Assembly (NCBI GenBank): GCA_964304625.1
Contig: OZ199840.1
Location: 6,944,001-7,008,000 of the forward strand
Length of the DNA: 64,000 bases
Direction of reading: 5' to 3'
From: Kudoa neothunni
Lineage: Eukaryota; Cnidaria
Part shown: positions 44,015 to 57,244 of the stretch, one piece after another
Position numbering within the stretch: position 1 is the first letter of the stretch
How the letters are laid out: each line of letters opens with the position of its first letter
Notes under the pieces: model-generated
The model's database searches: none
What the model was told of the DNA's origin: nothing
What the model saw: only the letters and a program-made list of their open reading frames with translations
Translations under genes and position numbers: made by a program

Positions 44015-47000
44015 CTAAATATGATATTAATGTATTCTTTTATTAGCTTTCTAATGAAAGTAATCAGGTTTGGTCATTATACAGTATAATTGTTGACAAA
44101 GTCAGGAGTTTTAATTGCCGTTAAAATCGATGTCAAATCTTTTTGAAACAATAAAATAAGGTTTATAATAACAAGAATATTGCATAATATTGTAGACGGA
44201 TTATGAATTTGAAAGAAAAGTACAGAAAAATTACTTGGGATCTGTGTAATACAACAACGCTTTGTTATTTGTTTGCCGTAATCTTCCTGTCTTTTCGTTG
44301 ATTCATATCTCATAAAATAAATGATCGTTATTCAATTGATATAAGTCTGAGTTAATAATAATACATTATTAGCATACAACATTTTATATGGGACAATAGG
44401 GTCAATGAGATCGTTATAAGATTAGATCCACGTTGTAATCGAAAATAGAAAATTCAGGCCCATTCAATGGAGGCATACCGTTATCGAGTCTTTATCTTAG
44501 TTCTTTAGTTGTCCGTCGCAATTTTTTAAATAATGGTTATTAGAAAAGGGAATTATTGTCTTATTTTATAGGTGTTTGCGTTGTCCATTCGTAAGGACTG
44601 TAGTATCTCAAGCACTCCGCCTAACTGCTTTCTTTGCATGTGTTATGGAGATACCTGATTCAATCAAACCCCTAACCACGTAATAAGAAATACCAAACCA
44701 TCTGATTAATATGTTAATTTCGAATAAATGAGAAAATTATAGAAGTTGCCGATCCCAGGCAATGGTCAATAAATATATCTTTAGATCTTTTGATAAACAT
44801 CGTTCAGTCTACTTCTAATACATCCAAATTGATAATGGCTGGAAGGTCAAATTTATAATTATTCCATAGATTAAAAATATTATTGTCTAAAAATAATATG
44901 TAAACTTTCTTTCATGATTGTTTCACGTGTTAGAATTATAAAATTCTATTAAACAACGTAAATAGATAAATATAGAATTTGACATATTAAAATATTCTCG
45001 TTTACATTAGGCTATTTAAGTTATCGATGAAATGAATATATTATTATCCCGATAGTATTAAATAATAAATCCTTTAAATAGGTCAAGCACCCTCAATAGA
45101 ATGAATGAATAGCAAATAAGCCAAGATTCATTATAACTCCTTCTAAAATCTCTGAACTACGAAAATTAATATTCCGCTGAAAATTAAAGAAAAAACTATT
45201 TTTTAAGTAAAAAAATCAGGAAAGTTGATTTCAATCTTTTAAAGTAATAAGTATATTTTTTTCTTTCTAATATATGATCTTGGCCAACAATAAATTTTTC
45301 TAAATTGATTCGCTGCATAAAAGACTAAAGATTTGGTCCTAGTATAGTAACTCACTTTTATTAGATTTTTATCTATACTAGTTGACCACTATATATCATC
45401 TTGATAAATAATAAATTCTCCATTATGTCTAACTAAGATTTCAAAGCAGCTGAACAAAATAATTTATTTATTAATATCAAAACCGTTAAGTGGCCTCTTT
45501 ATTTAAAAGTAAGGATCATAATTTTTGATTAAAATAGATTTTAGTCATCGAATTTTAAAAAAGGTATTGCAACGTGAAATTATCTCTACCACAAAATAGA
45601 ATTTACGAGAAAATAAAATAAATGAAACATCTTTAAAAAGCGCACAAAGACACTTATTTTCCAGTTATTTTTGTAGAGATAGAAAAAATAGCAAAATAAA
45701 GAAAAAGTTGGTTTTTGTTATTGTTCTCGATATTCTTCCGCTATCGATACTTGATAAGAAAATTTTTTTGTGAGGAGCTCTTTTCAATTTTTTTTAAATT
45801 TGGAATATTTAAACATTTACGCATACGTACTACTAGATCAACCAAAAATAAACGTCGAAAACTACTATCCCTATTTTTAAGTCGTACAGCGGACAATCAT
45901 CAAAAATATTGGCTCTTATTTTTGTTCTAAAAATTTGTTTACATCGAAATTTTTAAAATTATGACGGGAAAAATTAACGTGAAATAATCATTGCTCACTT
46001 TTTTTTTCTTCAGTCTAGGATTTCTATTTCCTCTAAAGGCTTTTCTTAAAATGGTTTCCACTCATTTATTGGAAACATGGTTCACCAAAGTTTTTCCTAT
46101 AGTTCAACCTTGTATTCTCACGAAATCATATTTTAAAATCCCCAAAAGTTTGAGTTATTGGAATGAAAACATTACTACGTTTATAGTAACAGCTAGCTCC
46201 TATCGAAGGGAGAACGAGTCCACCTACCGATAATATATAGGCTATTATCTCTTGAATTGGGCTTCTGCCTTGAAAGTTTGTTTGAACACGCATGAGTTTT
46301 TCGTTTAACTCAATGAAGAAGTTTAAGTGTTTACACCCTAATTCAAATTTTAACCGGCCATAAAATGTTATAATTATTTTGTGTATAATTTTTATTCTTT
46401 TTTTTAATGTGTAAATCTGTAATAAAAATTCGTGGATAGGGTTATAGCAAACGCTAAAAAGTAAAATAGTTTCCTCTGAGGTAGTTTGCAATGAAAACAC
46501 TTCAAACTCTCATCTTTAATTTTTTTAGAAAATATTCATTAATTTAAATAATTTACTTAATTTTATGTCTAATCTGTGACCTTTAGAAATATGTGCTAAC
46601 TATATCAATTGCCGTAACTCCTTCGTCTAAACATCCATGATGAATCCAAAGAATACAGTAGTGATTTACAGCCTTTTAATAGTAAATGGAAGGCTACTCA
46701 TTTAGAATATCTAAAATTTCAGAAGTATTATTCAAAAATAAACGATCTGGGCATACAATGATTAATAAATTGGAATCACTTGATGTATATTTAGAAAACC
46801 AACATGATAAACTCAAAAAACATGAATTCCCCTCGTAGCTTATAGCTTACTGATTGCAGCGATTTAAAAATATGCTAGGATGCTTTTTATGTTTTTTTAT
46901 TATATCTAAAAATTTAGTTGGTTCTGGTAACCTTGTTTTAACAAAACCTCTTTGCTGACACATAAATTGATGTTGATTTATTTTAAACAAAAGAATATAT

Positions 47001-48864
47001 TAGATCCTTGTTATTTATTATCATCTATAAAGGTAAAAAATGGGCTTTGCTTAATTTTTGAGTCAATATAAAGAAATATCTGCTCATCGACAATTTTTAT
47101 CGCGTAATAATTGCAACAAAATCCAGGCAATGCACATGAATTCGCATTGTCACAGTATTAAGAGCAAAAGAGGGCGCAGAAACAATTTTTCGCAATACAA
47201 AAGTTCTAAATCATATAATTTTTGTTTTTTCCTCTAATAAAGGTGTCACTGTTGATGAATAGTTCAACGTGTTTATGTGAACTTTCTTTTTCCTCGATGC
47301 ATGCCCTAAGTCAGCTGAGTATGGTTCGACGTTTTTTGTTTCCTTCAATCTATTGAAAAAAGGTTTTTTAAACATTTGCTGCTATTTTTGGGAGGTTGGG
47401 AACAATTCTACCGTACTCGTGATGCGAGTAAAAATACTTTACTCTCCCTTATAGCGATAGCGCAAATATCATATTTCGGAAGAAGTAATGAGACTAGTAG
47501 TTTTCTTTACTTATACCATCAAGCATAAAGTTGAACTGAAATTTTTTTTGTCTATATAGGCACTATAAGAAAAAATAAAAAATTTTCCGATCATTTATGT
47601 CGCACTGAGAAATAAAATATTATAAAGGTTCAAGGTTTTTATTTGTTGAGAATGCCATTATGTCGTATGCTAGTACAGCCTGAAGAATGTCATATTGATT
47701 AAGTATAAAAAACCACAATATCAGTTTGTTGTAAGAAACGTCAAATTATACAACAAATTTTTTTATTGTATAGTATACAACCGATTCTTCTGAAGATTAT
47801 TTTATATTTGTTTAAATTATTAATTTTATTTTTTAAAAATTCAGTTATGTTTTATCCATTGTTTCGTAAAAATCTAAAAGACGAATTTTTAAATTTATTG
47901 CGCGTAACCAGTTTCCCATAGCTTTCCGCCGACAAATTAATGCGCCACCTTGTGTTTCGTTATTTTTTAAATTTCATGAGCAGAAACTATCAAACCTGTT
48001 ACTTCCCCAAATTGGCATTCTCATATATTTCTACTGTGAATAGCATATTGAGAAGGGCGGATAATACAGTCTTGGATCAGTCTTACGTAGATCAATTATC
48101 GCACACATAAAAAATGCGTTCATGTGGTAAATGATTTAAAATTTTATATAATGATAGAATTACTCTTTTTGCATAAGTTTTAAGCACAATTACTACCAAT
48201 AAATGAAAAATACAGAAGCCATGTTAGGATAGGTCATACGTACTTTTTTGCTTTGACCGTCAGATTCAATTAGGCATTTTTATAACATGGTTAAGCGAGT
48301 AATGAGTTTAAACGTGACACTATAGATAATATTTAGCAGTCATTAGTTTTTTACTATCTACTATGCATATAAAGTTTTTATGTCCACCAATGTGTGTGTT
48401 TTCAGCAGTACGCATGTGCCATGGAGAAACTTTTTAAATACAGCTTTTAGTATACATTTGGAAGGATTATACTATTACGAAAAATCGTTAATTCACTTCT
48501 AATTTGTTACATAATAAATATCGTTATCAGAAGTAAGGAATTTTCTGGTTGCCTATATCAATAAGCAGATTAAACGTACCTGAATAATATTGATATTAGT
48601 TTACTTCTGATTGATAGCCAATTAAAATGAACTTTTACTCACTATACACAAAGAAAATCTGTTAATTATGGTATAGAACGTTTTAAAAATGTTAAGTATG
48701 CCTTTAAGAGTAATTTAAGATAAATAAAACTATTAACGTCACATTTACAAGAGATGTGGCATTTCCCTTAAAATTTGAAGAATAACCAAATTATTTGGAA
48801 TATGTTTTCTCTTAACAAGCGTTATGGATATAGTTAGGCAAAATAGATTATGGTCATTTTAAAT
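44015..48864. other. Long stretch without a recognised gene
   Basis: Upstream of filamin, so promoter and 5' UTR should lie at the low-coordinate end, but no motif is convincing. A minus-strand frame of 124 residues at 46126-46500 has one hydrophobic stretch (IIAYILSVGGLVLPSIGASC) and no known relatives that I can name. A degenerate coding-like patch near 46680-46830 cannot be assigned. The remainder is AT-rich with homopolymers. Confidence 0.5.
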
Positions 48865-50160
48865 AAAACACATAATTTTAGATTACAAGTTGTTGCAACG
48901 TTGAAATAATTTGAGTCTCTATACGCATTATAAAAACGATGTAAGATGTGTGTAGGTAGTGTTTACAAATAATTAAATTTTTGTGATAACTTCTTAAATG
49001 AAAATTATGCTCCATTCGAATTCCTGAGATGTGAAAATTTATTTTTATCAGATATCGATTGAGATTGAAACTAGTCGTCTTTTCGATAAATTTTTACTCA
49101 TTCTTTGGTTTTCCTAAACTTTCTTGCAAAACAGCTGGTTTAACTAATTCGATAAGTTTCTATATTTGATGAGATAATTTTTTAAATAATGTTTAAGTTC
49201 TTATTAACCAAATTATTCCTTACCCCAGACCTTAAGATAAATGTTCAAATCAATATACTGTTTTCTCTAGGCTCGCATTAATTCATTATGATATAAAAGC
49301 TGCATAAAAATACACTCCCTTCTCAATGCTTGCCATGTAAATTAATAAGAAATTATTGGTCTATTCGATCTAACCGATATTTTCACAAAGTTTTCGTTAA
49401 TCAAAGAATAGTTCAATACGAAGAAATTTTTTTAGGGCAATCAAACAGCACGCTAATTTTTAAAGGGGTGAATTCCTTCAAGAAAACCAGTTGATGTTTA
49501 AGCATTACTGTAATTTTTCAAACCAATAACACCTTTACATTTTTGATTTAATCGTATTTTGTTAATTAAATACGTATATTTTTGAACCAGTAAGTATTTT
49601 CGATAAAAAGCAAGGTTGGATTTATTTATAAATGGTGGAATTTTGTTACAATAGTGAATACGTAAGTTACCACTCACAGATTATTAAAACCTCATTAACA
49701 TCCTTTATAAAATTGCAAAAAAAGGAGTAACAATTACTATTTTTATTTCTGACTCATCTTAGGTCGATTTTATTTTTTTATCGTTTGTAGACTAATAATA
49801 CATTTTATAATTAGGATTAATTTTTATCGTAAGATTTTGAAAATAACTGAAAGTCCCGTTTAAGTTAGTTAATGATTTTGTTTCACAAATAACTGAACTT
49901 TAATCGCTAATTACATTTCTCTTAAAATTGAGGTCATCATAGTTTTGGTCAATAATTTGTAAAATAAAGTTAAAATTACCCATTAATTTCTCTCCATACC
50001 TCTATTTACATTTGAATGTAAAGTGTGCGCATAATCTCGTTTATCCAAATCATCATATTGCAAAAATAATGACAAGCTTTAAAATGCATAAATTAAAATA
50101 GAAAAATTAAATTAAAGTTAAAATTTCCCATCACATTGTACCACGCAAAACTAGGAATTA
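48865..50160 (-). repeat. Long dispersed repeat, inverted copy
   Basis: Reverse-complement relative of 24990-26390. Landmarks: CTTACCCCAGACC-type sequence near 49220, CCTCTATTTACATTTGAATG near 50000, and CATCACATTGTACC near 50130. The two arms lie about 22.5 kb apart and frame the filamin gene. Confidence 0.75.
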
Positions 50161-50199
50161 GCGCTATTTACTTAAAAATCAAAAAGGATATAGTCTGCG

Positions 50200-50275
50200 C
50201 CAGGTGTTAGCCTACTTGGCTGGGCAAGGAAGCCTTCGCGAAGCGGGGCTTTTGCGCTAGTTTTATATATAAAAG
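50200..50275 (+). mobile_element. Possible Helitron 3' terminus
   Basis: A GC-rich patch with the palindrome CTTCGCGAAG is followed by GGGGCTTTTGCGCTAG ending at 50260 and then T. A hairpin, a short spacer and CTAG before T is the Helitron 3' signature. It is followed at once by TTTTATATATAAAAGCGG and a TGTGTGTCTG tract, which resembles the start of other such elements. No Rep/helicase gene is present. Confidence 0.35.
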
Positions 50276-51614
50276 CGGAATGTCCGTGTGTCTGTGTGTG
50301 TAACACGGGAAGTACGAATGAGCGGAAAAATCTACTTCCTTACAGGAATATATGCTGAAACTTTTGACCAAACAGACATGATCTAACCGCTGTTTTCTGG
50401 GAATTTAATCGAATTAATACACATCTGTATTATTAACTGATATATAGCCCATTTTATGTTTTATGCGGGCGGCGAATTGGATTAAAGAGATTTATTCGTG
50501 GATTATCAAGAGAATTACATTGTTTGGCGCCAAGGAGACCATTAACTTCTCCAGGATAAACATTGAGGTCCTGATAATGGTTTACTTACCGGCTACTAAA
50601 ATTCGTTCTGATGCTGTGCTTATTTTTAATTTTTTTTCACAATTAGTAATATCATTATTATAAAAGTTGGAGCATACAAAAATTATTTACAAATTTCCAT
50701 TTCTAGCGTTTGACAATTCTTTACAGTTAATCCTCACATTGTTCATATAATCCATCACATGATCTCTTTCTTATTATTGTTTTCCTCATATTTAATGATT
50801 TCTGATGGATTATTAGTTGGTATTACTTTATACAATATTATTATTATTATTTATTTATTGAAGGTCACGGAATCATTTATAAATAGCAAACAACAGTAAT
50901 TAGAGTTGGCGTTAATTAAATAAGGAAAAATGGTACAGTGGAGATTATATAAACTTTTTTAATCAAATTTAGAGGTGGAATAACGTTGTTACAGCCATTT
51001 TAGTTTATATATTTTGTTCATATGATTTTCTATAAGAAATTTAGCATGTATTTTATTTTTATTTTTTGAAAGTTAACGATAACTTTTGCCTATCATTATT
51101 TTTCATTCTTTTTGGATAATTGATATTTATCTTTTATTTCAAAATGAGAGATTAATGTATACTACAAATCGGAATTATTCTTGGATAGATATGACATTTA
51201 TATGGAAAAAGTATAGAGAATATCGATTTAATTATATTTTTGTGATAAGTTCTAAATATACTTTAATCCATTTTTATAGCCCCGTCGATTTTCAGTAATT
51301 TACGAAATGCGTGTTTATGCTGGCACCAACATTATGTACTATGGATTAAAGATTTCAAGCTTGATTTTTGGTTTGACCTTTTTCATATTTATTTATTATA
51401 ATATAGTCCATCGTTATAATTATATTTTATGGGCTTTTTTTGGGACACAAACACGAAATACATTAAACTCTAACTGTTGTCATAAATATGACCTTTATTT
51501 CTTTTTTTTCTAGCATATTCATAATTTCTAGGATATATGAACTGGGAATTATTTTAATCAACATATTATCATAAAAGTAATTTCTTGTTCGAGCACCAAT
51601 AAAAAAATAGGATT
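50276..51614. other. Stretch without a gene
   Basis: AT-rich; only short frames without recognisable motifs. Confidence 0.5.
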
Positions 51615-52700
51615 TTATTCCGTCGGATAATATTTATTAATAGTATTTAAATAGTTATTGAATAATTGGAACTTCGTTCCCATAACGGAACGAAACCATT
51701 CTTCCTTGAGGTAACTTTCGAGATTTGATTTGCTCACCCCTCTTCTTATTTTCAGGAGTTTAAGCTTTAAACGACCCCAACCTGACTCCATAGTATTAGA
51801 ATGAATCCCGTCTATAGAGTATGCCACTGAGTGATTGATTTTCAAATGGTTATATCCCAGTTCCGTCAATTTATTGTACGCGGACCACTCATCACTATAT
51901 ATCGTAGAGCCTTTTAAAACTTCCACTTCAATTATAGGGATTAAGGTCCCTTGATCTCTCCTTTTTACCTCGAAGTATCTTACTTCTTTAAGCGTCCTTT
52001 TTCCGTTATCACCAATTGAGCATAGGCAAAGTCCGAAAATCCAAGGGCCGTCTACTCTATTACCATATCTTTCTGAATGTGTACAAAGAGCTATTTAATA
52101 TTATAGCGATTGCATACACAAACATCAGATACACATATGGTCGTCAGATAATTCATCACAATCTGGACAATATTCGCTGCTACTCATGTCTGCCTAAAAA
52201 TACTATTAATAAATTATAACTTAGCCTTTTTAATACATTCTGTGAATATCTAGGGACTAAAAATTCCTTAGTAGAGGAATGTTTCCAAGAATCAGCTTTT
52301 AGATATCTCCCTCTATTGTTTTTTCTCCTACCATGTAAGAGGCTTTCATCTATTTCGACGACGTAGCCATCGCCACCAAATTTTTCTCTTTGCGTGAAAT
52401 GGTTGGTGCATACTGCTCTAATTTTTACAAACCAGTTTATAATGGTCAATTTTGATATTGGAACCATTGAAAGGGTTGTTTCAATTGTGTTCTCCATTGA
52501 CCAATAATAAACAAGTTTGAGAATGTTTTTTAATTCTAATTTTTTCTTCAGTCGATAATTTATTCCGGAAAAAACATGCCCTTGCTGGGACAAGATTTGG
52601 TTTTGCATCTATCCATCACTATCAAAATATACGTATACTAGTATATATTACCGTTTACATACATATGTAGTAATATTTTCCTCATTATTTATAGGAATGC
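51615..52700 (-). pseudogene. IS1595/ISXO2-type (Merlin) transposase relic 1
   Basis: The N-terminal part shows LELKNILKLVYYWSMENTIE and the helix-turn-helix region. The catalytic core has VVEIDESLLHGRRKNNRGRY (first Asp), GSTIYSDEWSAYNKL (second Asp) and HSNTMESGWGRLKLK (Glu), the DDE set of ISXO2-like/Merlin transposases. About 110-130 bp of unrelated sequence around 52075-52200 splits the core, after which family sequence resumes (NRVDGPWIFGLCLCSIGDNG). Terminal repeats were not identified. Confidence 0.82.
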
Positions 52701-53440
52701 TTAATTCACTAGGTTCGTTTTGTGGTTTTGTAGACTTCCTTTCAGATATATACATTGTGTCGTAACCTCTGCAGTTAACACACCTATTTGGAATTCCGCG
52801 AATGATTTTTTTTTATATTAAGAAATTAAATAGAAGAGTGCTATTATTTATGAGCAAAAAAAACTCATCGTCAGTTCTAACATCAACCATCACCGCTATT
52901 TCGTTCAAGTAAATAATGCGCATAGGATAAAATAATTTTAACACATCCTTACACGCCAGTTTTATGTAAATATTTAATCAAAATATAATTCCATTTATAA
53001 TCGTGTGGTAATGGAACATGATTTTGAAAAATAATTCACAAATCAGCATAAAAAAGTTCCTCTACTCACAATGCGAGGATCACACGATGTGAACTTGATC
53101 AAACTTAGGATTAAATGTAAATAATTTTTATATGCTCCAACTTTTCAAACAATGGTATAAATAAATGTGAAAAAATTATTTAAAAATAAGCACAGCATCA
53201 CAACGAATTTTAGTAGCCGGTAAGTAAACCATTACCCTCAAAAGCTTTCCTAAAATAGAATCTTAAACGTATTGTCAATAAACATTCTACTTCTACAATA
53301 TGTGATTCATTTCGAGTTGCGCGCGTGCGCTGTCAATGCTTAACTAGAAATATTGGTCTATAATTTCAAATTTAATCAAGAAAAATACTTCAAAATTTTC
53401 AAAAATAATTATTTTCAAATTATTAATCGTTTGGTTAAAA
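52701..53440. other. Stretch without a gene
   Basis: AT-rich DNA with nothing assignable. Confidence 0.45.
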
Positions 53441-53449
53441 AAATATGGG

Positions 53450-53508
53450 GGTGTAAAAATACCCCAATTTTACTCGGAGGGTGTAAATTTTCCAGTGACT
53501 TAGAAGGT
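53450..53508. repeat. piggyBac-type right end, solitary
   Basis: GGGGGTGTAAAAATACCCCA followed by TTTTACTCGGAGGGTG is the inner repeat, and CTTAGAAGG before TTAA (53509-53512) looks like an outer terminus. It resembles the right ends of the two larger piggyBac elements, but no left partner was found. A similar core occurs at 5722-5758. Confidence 0.5.
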
Positions 53509-53569
53509 TAATTATACGAAAACCTACAAATTTTTCAGAGTCTTTTCTCTTAAATATATTGATTCTATA

Positions 53570-54705
53570 TTGCAATGATGGGTAATATGCACTTTTGTAA
53601 CGCATGCGTATATTCAATTATTTTTTGATTATTATTGTTACAATCTATTATAGAGAACATCTATTAATTTAAGTTGTTTGTTACATTCCATGTATATGTT
53701 ATACCAATCTTCTTCTAAGTTTTAAGTGTACTTTTAGAAATAAATAGAACCATTTCTGTTTTAAATCCTTTTATACATTTGAGACATTTAAATAGTTTTT
53801 GTGATTCCGATATTTATTAATCAACTGGTCCTAAATTGGGTGTACTAATATCTCTTAAATAACTGGAAAATTTGGTTATTTTTTTTCATCGTCTTTGTTT
53901 CGATATGTAATATTTTTTAAGTGATACTTCAATAATGTTTTAAGTGGTTGAAAATCGTCCTGTTCGGCCAAAAATATTCCTTTCTCTACTTTTAAAATTT
54001 CCTGTATAGAAAATTGCAACAAAATTGATTCATGATTTGTCTTAGTTAAATTTCAACCTCATCTCGAGTTTATAAATTTTCAGAGTTATTTTTAGGCGTA
54101 CATTCACCAACGATTTTCGGATCACTATAAAGTTTAACCTACGCAGATTGGACTGTTCTTTAAACCTTTAAACCTTAAAACCAACCATAGCTAACATCAT
54201 AGACATTTTACCTAATTTTCTTCACAATTTCATTACGTTTAAAAATAATTTACAATGAGGAATAACCCTGAAATATTTGACCTTATTCAAGTAATCCGTT
54301 CGCAGATTTTTCATCGGATTCATCGTTTGTTCAGTTGTTTAATATTTACAGTTCCATTTTCATATAACTCCATAATTTGTAATTTCATGGATAGGTTACT
54401 ATTTAAGATTAATATGAACGTAACAACGTAATTTTGAATGGTGTGACTTTATATTTTTTATATTAACTTCAAATTTTTTATTTCTTTATATTTTTTATTT
54501 ATTATAAACATGTTATGAAAATTTATATCAACCATACATACGAATCAAATAGTATCTGCGCGCGATTTTAAAGTCGATTTCGGGGAAAATGATGCGTATT
54601 ACCAACAACGCGTTTAAATTACAATATTTTTTTAATTTATTGTCAGGGAATTATTTTTCAGGTGTAAAAATTCAACTAAATTAAGTTTATGAACGTCAAC
54701 ATAAC
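53570..54705. mobile_element. Non-autonomous Tc1/mariner-like element, copy 2, right end lost
   Basis: Matches 19587-20801 in the same orientation at roughly 85-90% identity. Examples are GTGTACTTTTAGAAATAAAT near 53730 and ACGATTTTCGGATCACTATA near 54110. The outer left bases are eroded, and the homology stops about 100 bp before the expected right end, where a piggyBac-like terminus begins. Confidence 0.78.
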
Positions 54706-54830
54706 CTTCCCTGTATTAACTTCCGAAACAAAACGCGTGTGCCTGACTGGGGTATTTCTCGACCCCAGACGAAATATGCTTTAAGCTTATTCAAGTTATC
54801 TCAATTTTATGTACTGTAAACAATATACCA
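54706..54830. repeat. piggyBac left-end fragment
   Basis: AACCTTCCCTGTATTAACTT, then GACTGGGGTATTTCTCGACC, is about 75% like the left end of the piggyBac at 59533. It abuts the truncated 1.2-kb element, so the two were probably joined by deletion or insertion. No right partner was identified. Confidence 0.6.
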
Positions 54831-55051
54831 AGCTTAACAATTCCATAACAAATCTACAGCGGATTGCTGTTTCTGGAGTTATTTACATGAATTTTTTTAT
54901 TAGCAACATTATTGGTATAATGTTAAACTAAAAGCACAAATGTATATTTTACATTCCTTAAACAATCAATAATGTTTATTTTCATGGCTGAACTTTGATA
55001 TAAACCCCCCTAATCTCAAATTACCATAGGATTAGCGCGATCGTAAAAAAA

Positions 55052-57021
55052 GGCAGTGGCTATTGCAACGGGAGGAAATAACTCGAAAACTAACATGTCT
55101 ATAAAAATTTCAATTTCGTTTTTATAATAAATGATTTTTTCGCCAAAAAGTTAAACTATTATAAAAGAAATCCAAGATAACAAATTTTCGCATTTTATGG
55201 CAATGAATTCAGAGGTTAAAAATTATTTTTAAGTCCTTAATTAGCGATTTATAATTTATAAACAAAATTATCTTTTCCATAATTCAGATTAATATAAATT
55301 GTTTCAATTAAAAGATCCAAATTCACCGGACTTGCGCGTGAATGAAGAAGCACCGCTATATCGCTAAAGACAATAATAATGCACTGTTAACATATCGCGT
55401 AAAATGTTAGATCTTTTTATTTCGCGATCCTAATTTTCTACATATTAAATGATCTATCTTTTCGCTATATAAAGATACAAATTAGCTTTATTATACCGCA
55501 ATTTATCTAGGCATTAATAACATGAAGAAAATTTTTGATTTCCATCTATTAATTATTTTATTCATATAGTTAATTGTTTTATTATTTATTCTACTTTCTT
55601 TTTCTAGGAAGGTCAACAACCGTAAGCGCAGCACCTCTAGGACGCCCAACACTCATTACTTTAGATCAGGGGCCGGCAACCCTATTAGGTTGCCGGGCCG
55701 GATAATCATGTCAAACTAAGAGGAAGGCCAGAATATATTTAAATCCAGTAGATGTAATAAATTTTTCACAATACAATTGAAAATTGGATTAGTAAATTTA
55801 TATTTTGAAATTTAAAATAATATATTTGTATCTTAACGAGAAAAAGAAACATAACGAACGTGAATGTTCGGTACTTTTATGAAGGAATTACTGGTTTTAT
55901 ACAATTTTTAATTTCATAATTTACCTGATATTTTTGGTGCTGAATTTAAACGTTTATATATTCAAATTATTGTTCTAAAACGTAAAGAGCAATAATTAAA
56001 CGTTTCCATTAGCTACAATAAAACTAATATCGTACAATCAGTAAAAATAAGTATGGAATTTACTCGGGGAAAAATTTTAATCTTTGTTTTTTTAAGCACT
56101 TTTATGTTTCAAAAAAGGGAATAATACTTAAGTAACATAGTTCACATTGCTATTAAGCTTATCTATATGTTGAAGAGATCGAATTTAAAAGTTGGGGAAA
56201 TTATATAAGCACCGTCAAAAAAATTAACTTTATCAATGACATCCCTTGCAGGCCGGATGAGGAAAGCTCCCGGGCCAAATTTGGTCCGGGGGCCGGTCGT
56301 TGCCGAACTCTGTCTTAAAAGGATCTTGATTTTATTATGACAATCATACTTTTGTTTTTATGTAGAGAATTATTACCCATTACCCTCAAATTATTGCTAC
56401 GTAACATCGAATCAAGGAAATGACACATTATTCCTTAAAAACTACCATATCTTTAACAAACAATCTATTTTTAAGTCCTATATATAGTATAAATAAATCT
56501 AACTCGAAATCATAGATTCGTGTTTATTTCGTAGATTGAGACATAGCTTTAAATACAATGAGTTGTACATTAATACACATTATTCATATTATAAATTTTG
56601 AGAAAAAAATCTTTAATTAGTGTGTTAATAATTCTCCATAATAGCATGTATCGAATCAGAGGGATGTTAACCGACGAAAGAACCAGTACCACTAGTTAAC
56701 TAAATCTTACGTAATGGCGCGGACTCCTGAGCGTGGTAATTCATACTATAGAAAGCATACGATTTACATAAAATTTTTGCAATTATGAAAGTTTATTGTC
56801 TTAGAAAGCTTTTTTTTAGTGTTCCTACGATCTATCAAATCAAAATGACATTATGAAGTTACTTAATTTTCAATAACAACCTTGAAAATTCCACCATATT
56901 ATATTTCCCCCAAAATTTGAAATTATTTGGAGAAAAAATCATTTATTATAAAAACGAAATTAAAATTTTTATAGACATGTTAGTTTTCGAGTTATTTCCT
57001 CCCGTTGCAATAGCCACTGCC
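55052..57021. mobile_element. Non-coding element with 93-bp near-perfect inverted ends
   Basis: GGCAGTGGCTATTGCAACGG at 55052 begins a 93-bp sequence repeated in reverse complement at 56929-57021 with only about two mismatches. The interior of about 1.8 kb is non-coding and includes a nested hAT MITE. Ends reading CAGTGGC...GCCACTG are compatible with hAT or mariner-like MITEs, but no target duplication is evident, so the family is open. Confidence 0.7.
55667..56312. mobile_element. hAT-type MITE (646 bp), nested
   Basis: It starts CAGGGGCCGGCAACCC and ends GTCGTTGCCGAACTCTG, with GC-rich imperfect inverted ends (GGCCGG/CCGGCC words) over about 60 bp and an AT-rich middle. The 8-bp flanks (CTTTAGAT and TCTTAAAA) match poorly, as for an old insertion. 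Confidence 0.7.
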
Positions 57022-57244
57022 AAACTTAAACCGGTTGAGTTAGTGATGATCATGTGACTAAAATTTTGTTTACTATGAATGTGCAAAAATACCTTGTCCT
57101 GTGCTTATTGAATAAAATTAAATTTGGTAAAACTCGTTTCATTGTCGTAAGGAAGTAATTTTACTATCGACGAAGTTTTTATATTCAACTATGATATTCA
57201 ACAATTTACCCCCTAACCTACCCAAATTTACCCTCGGTTGGGAA

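Noticed and set aside
44077-44313. A minus-strand frame just upstream of filamin that could be an extra coding exon
   Set aside because: A CCCAA|GTAATT donor could splice to the AG before the filamin ATG, but the frame would not match; at best it is a 5' non-coding exon.
46126-46500. A 124-residue minus-strand frame
   Set aside because: No motif, no splice or neighbour support, and composition like random AT-rich sequence; not listed as a gene.
50463-51513. Small plus-strand frames as host genes
   Set aside because: All are under 75 residues, of AT-rich composition and without motifs or splice support.
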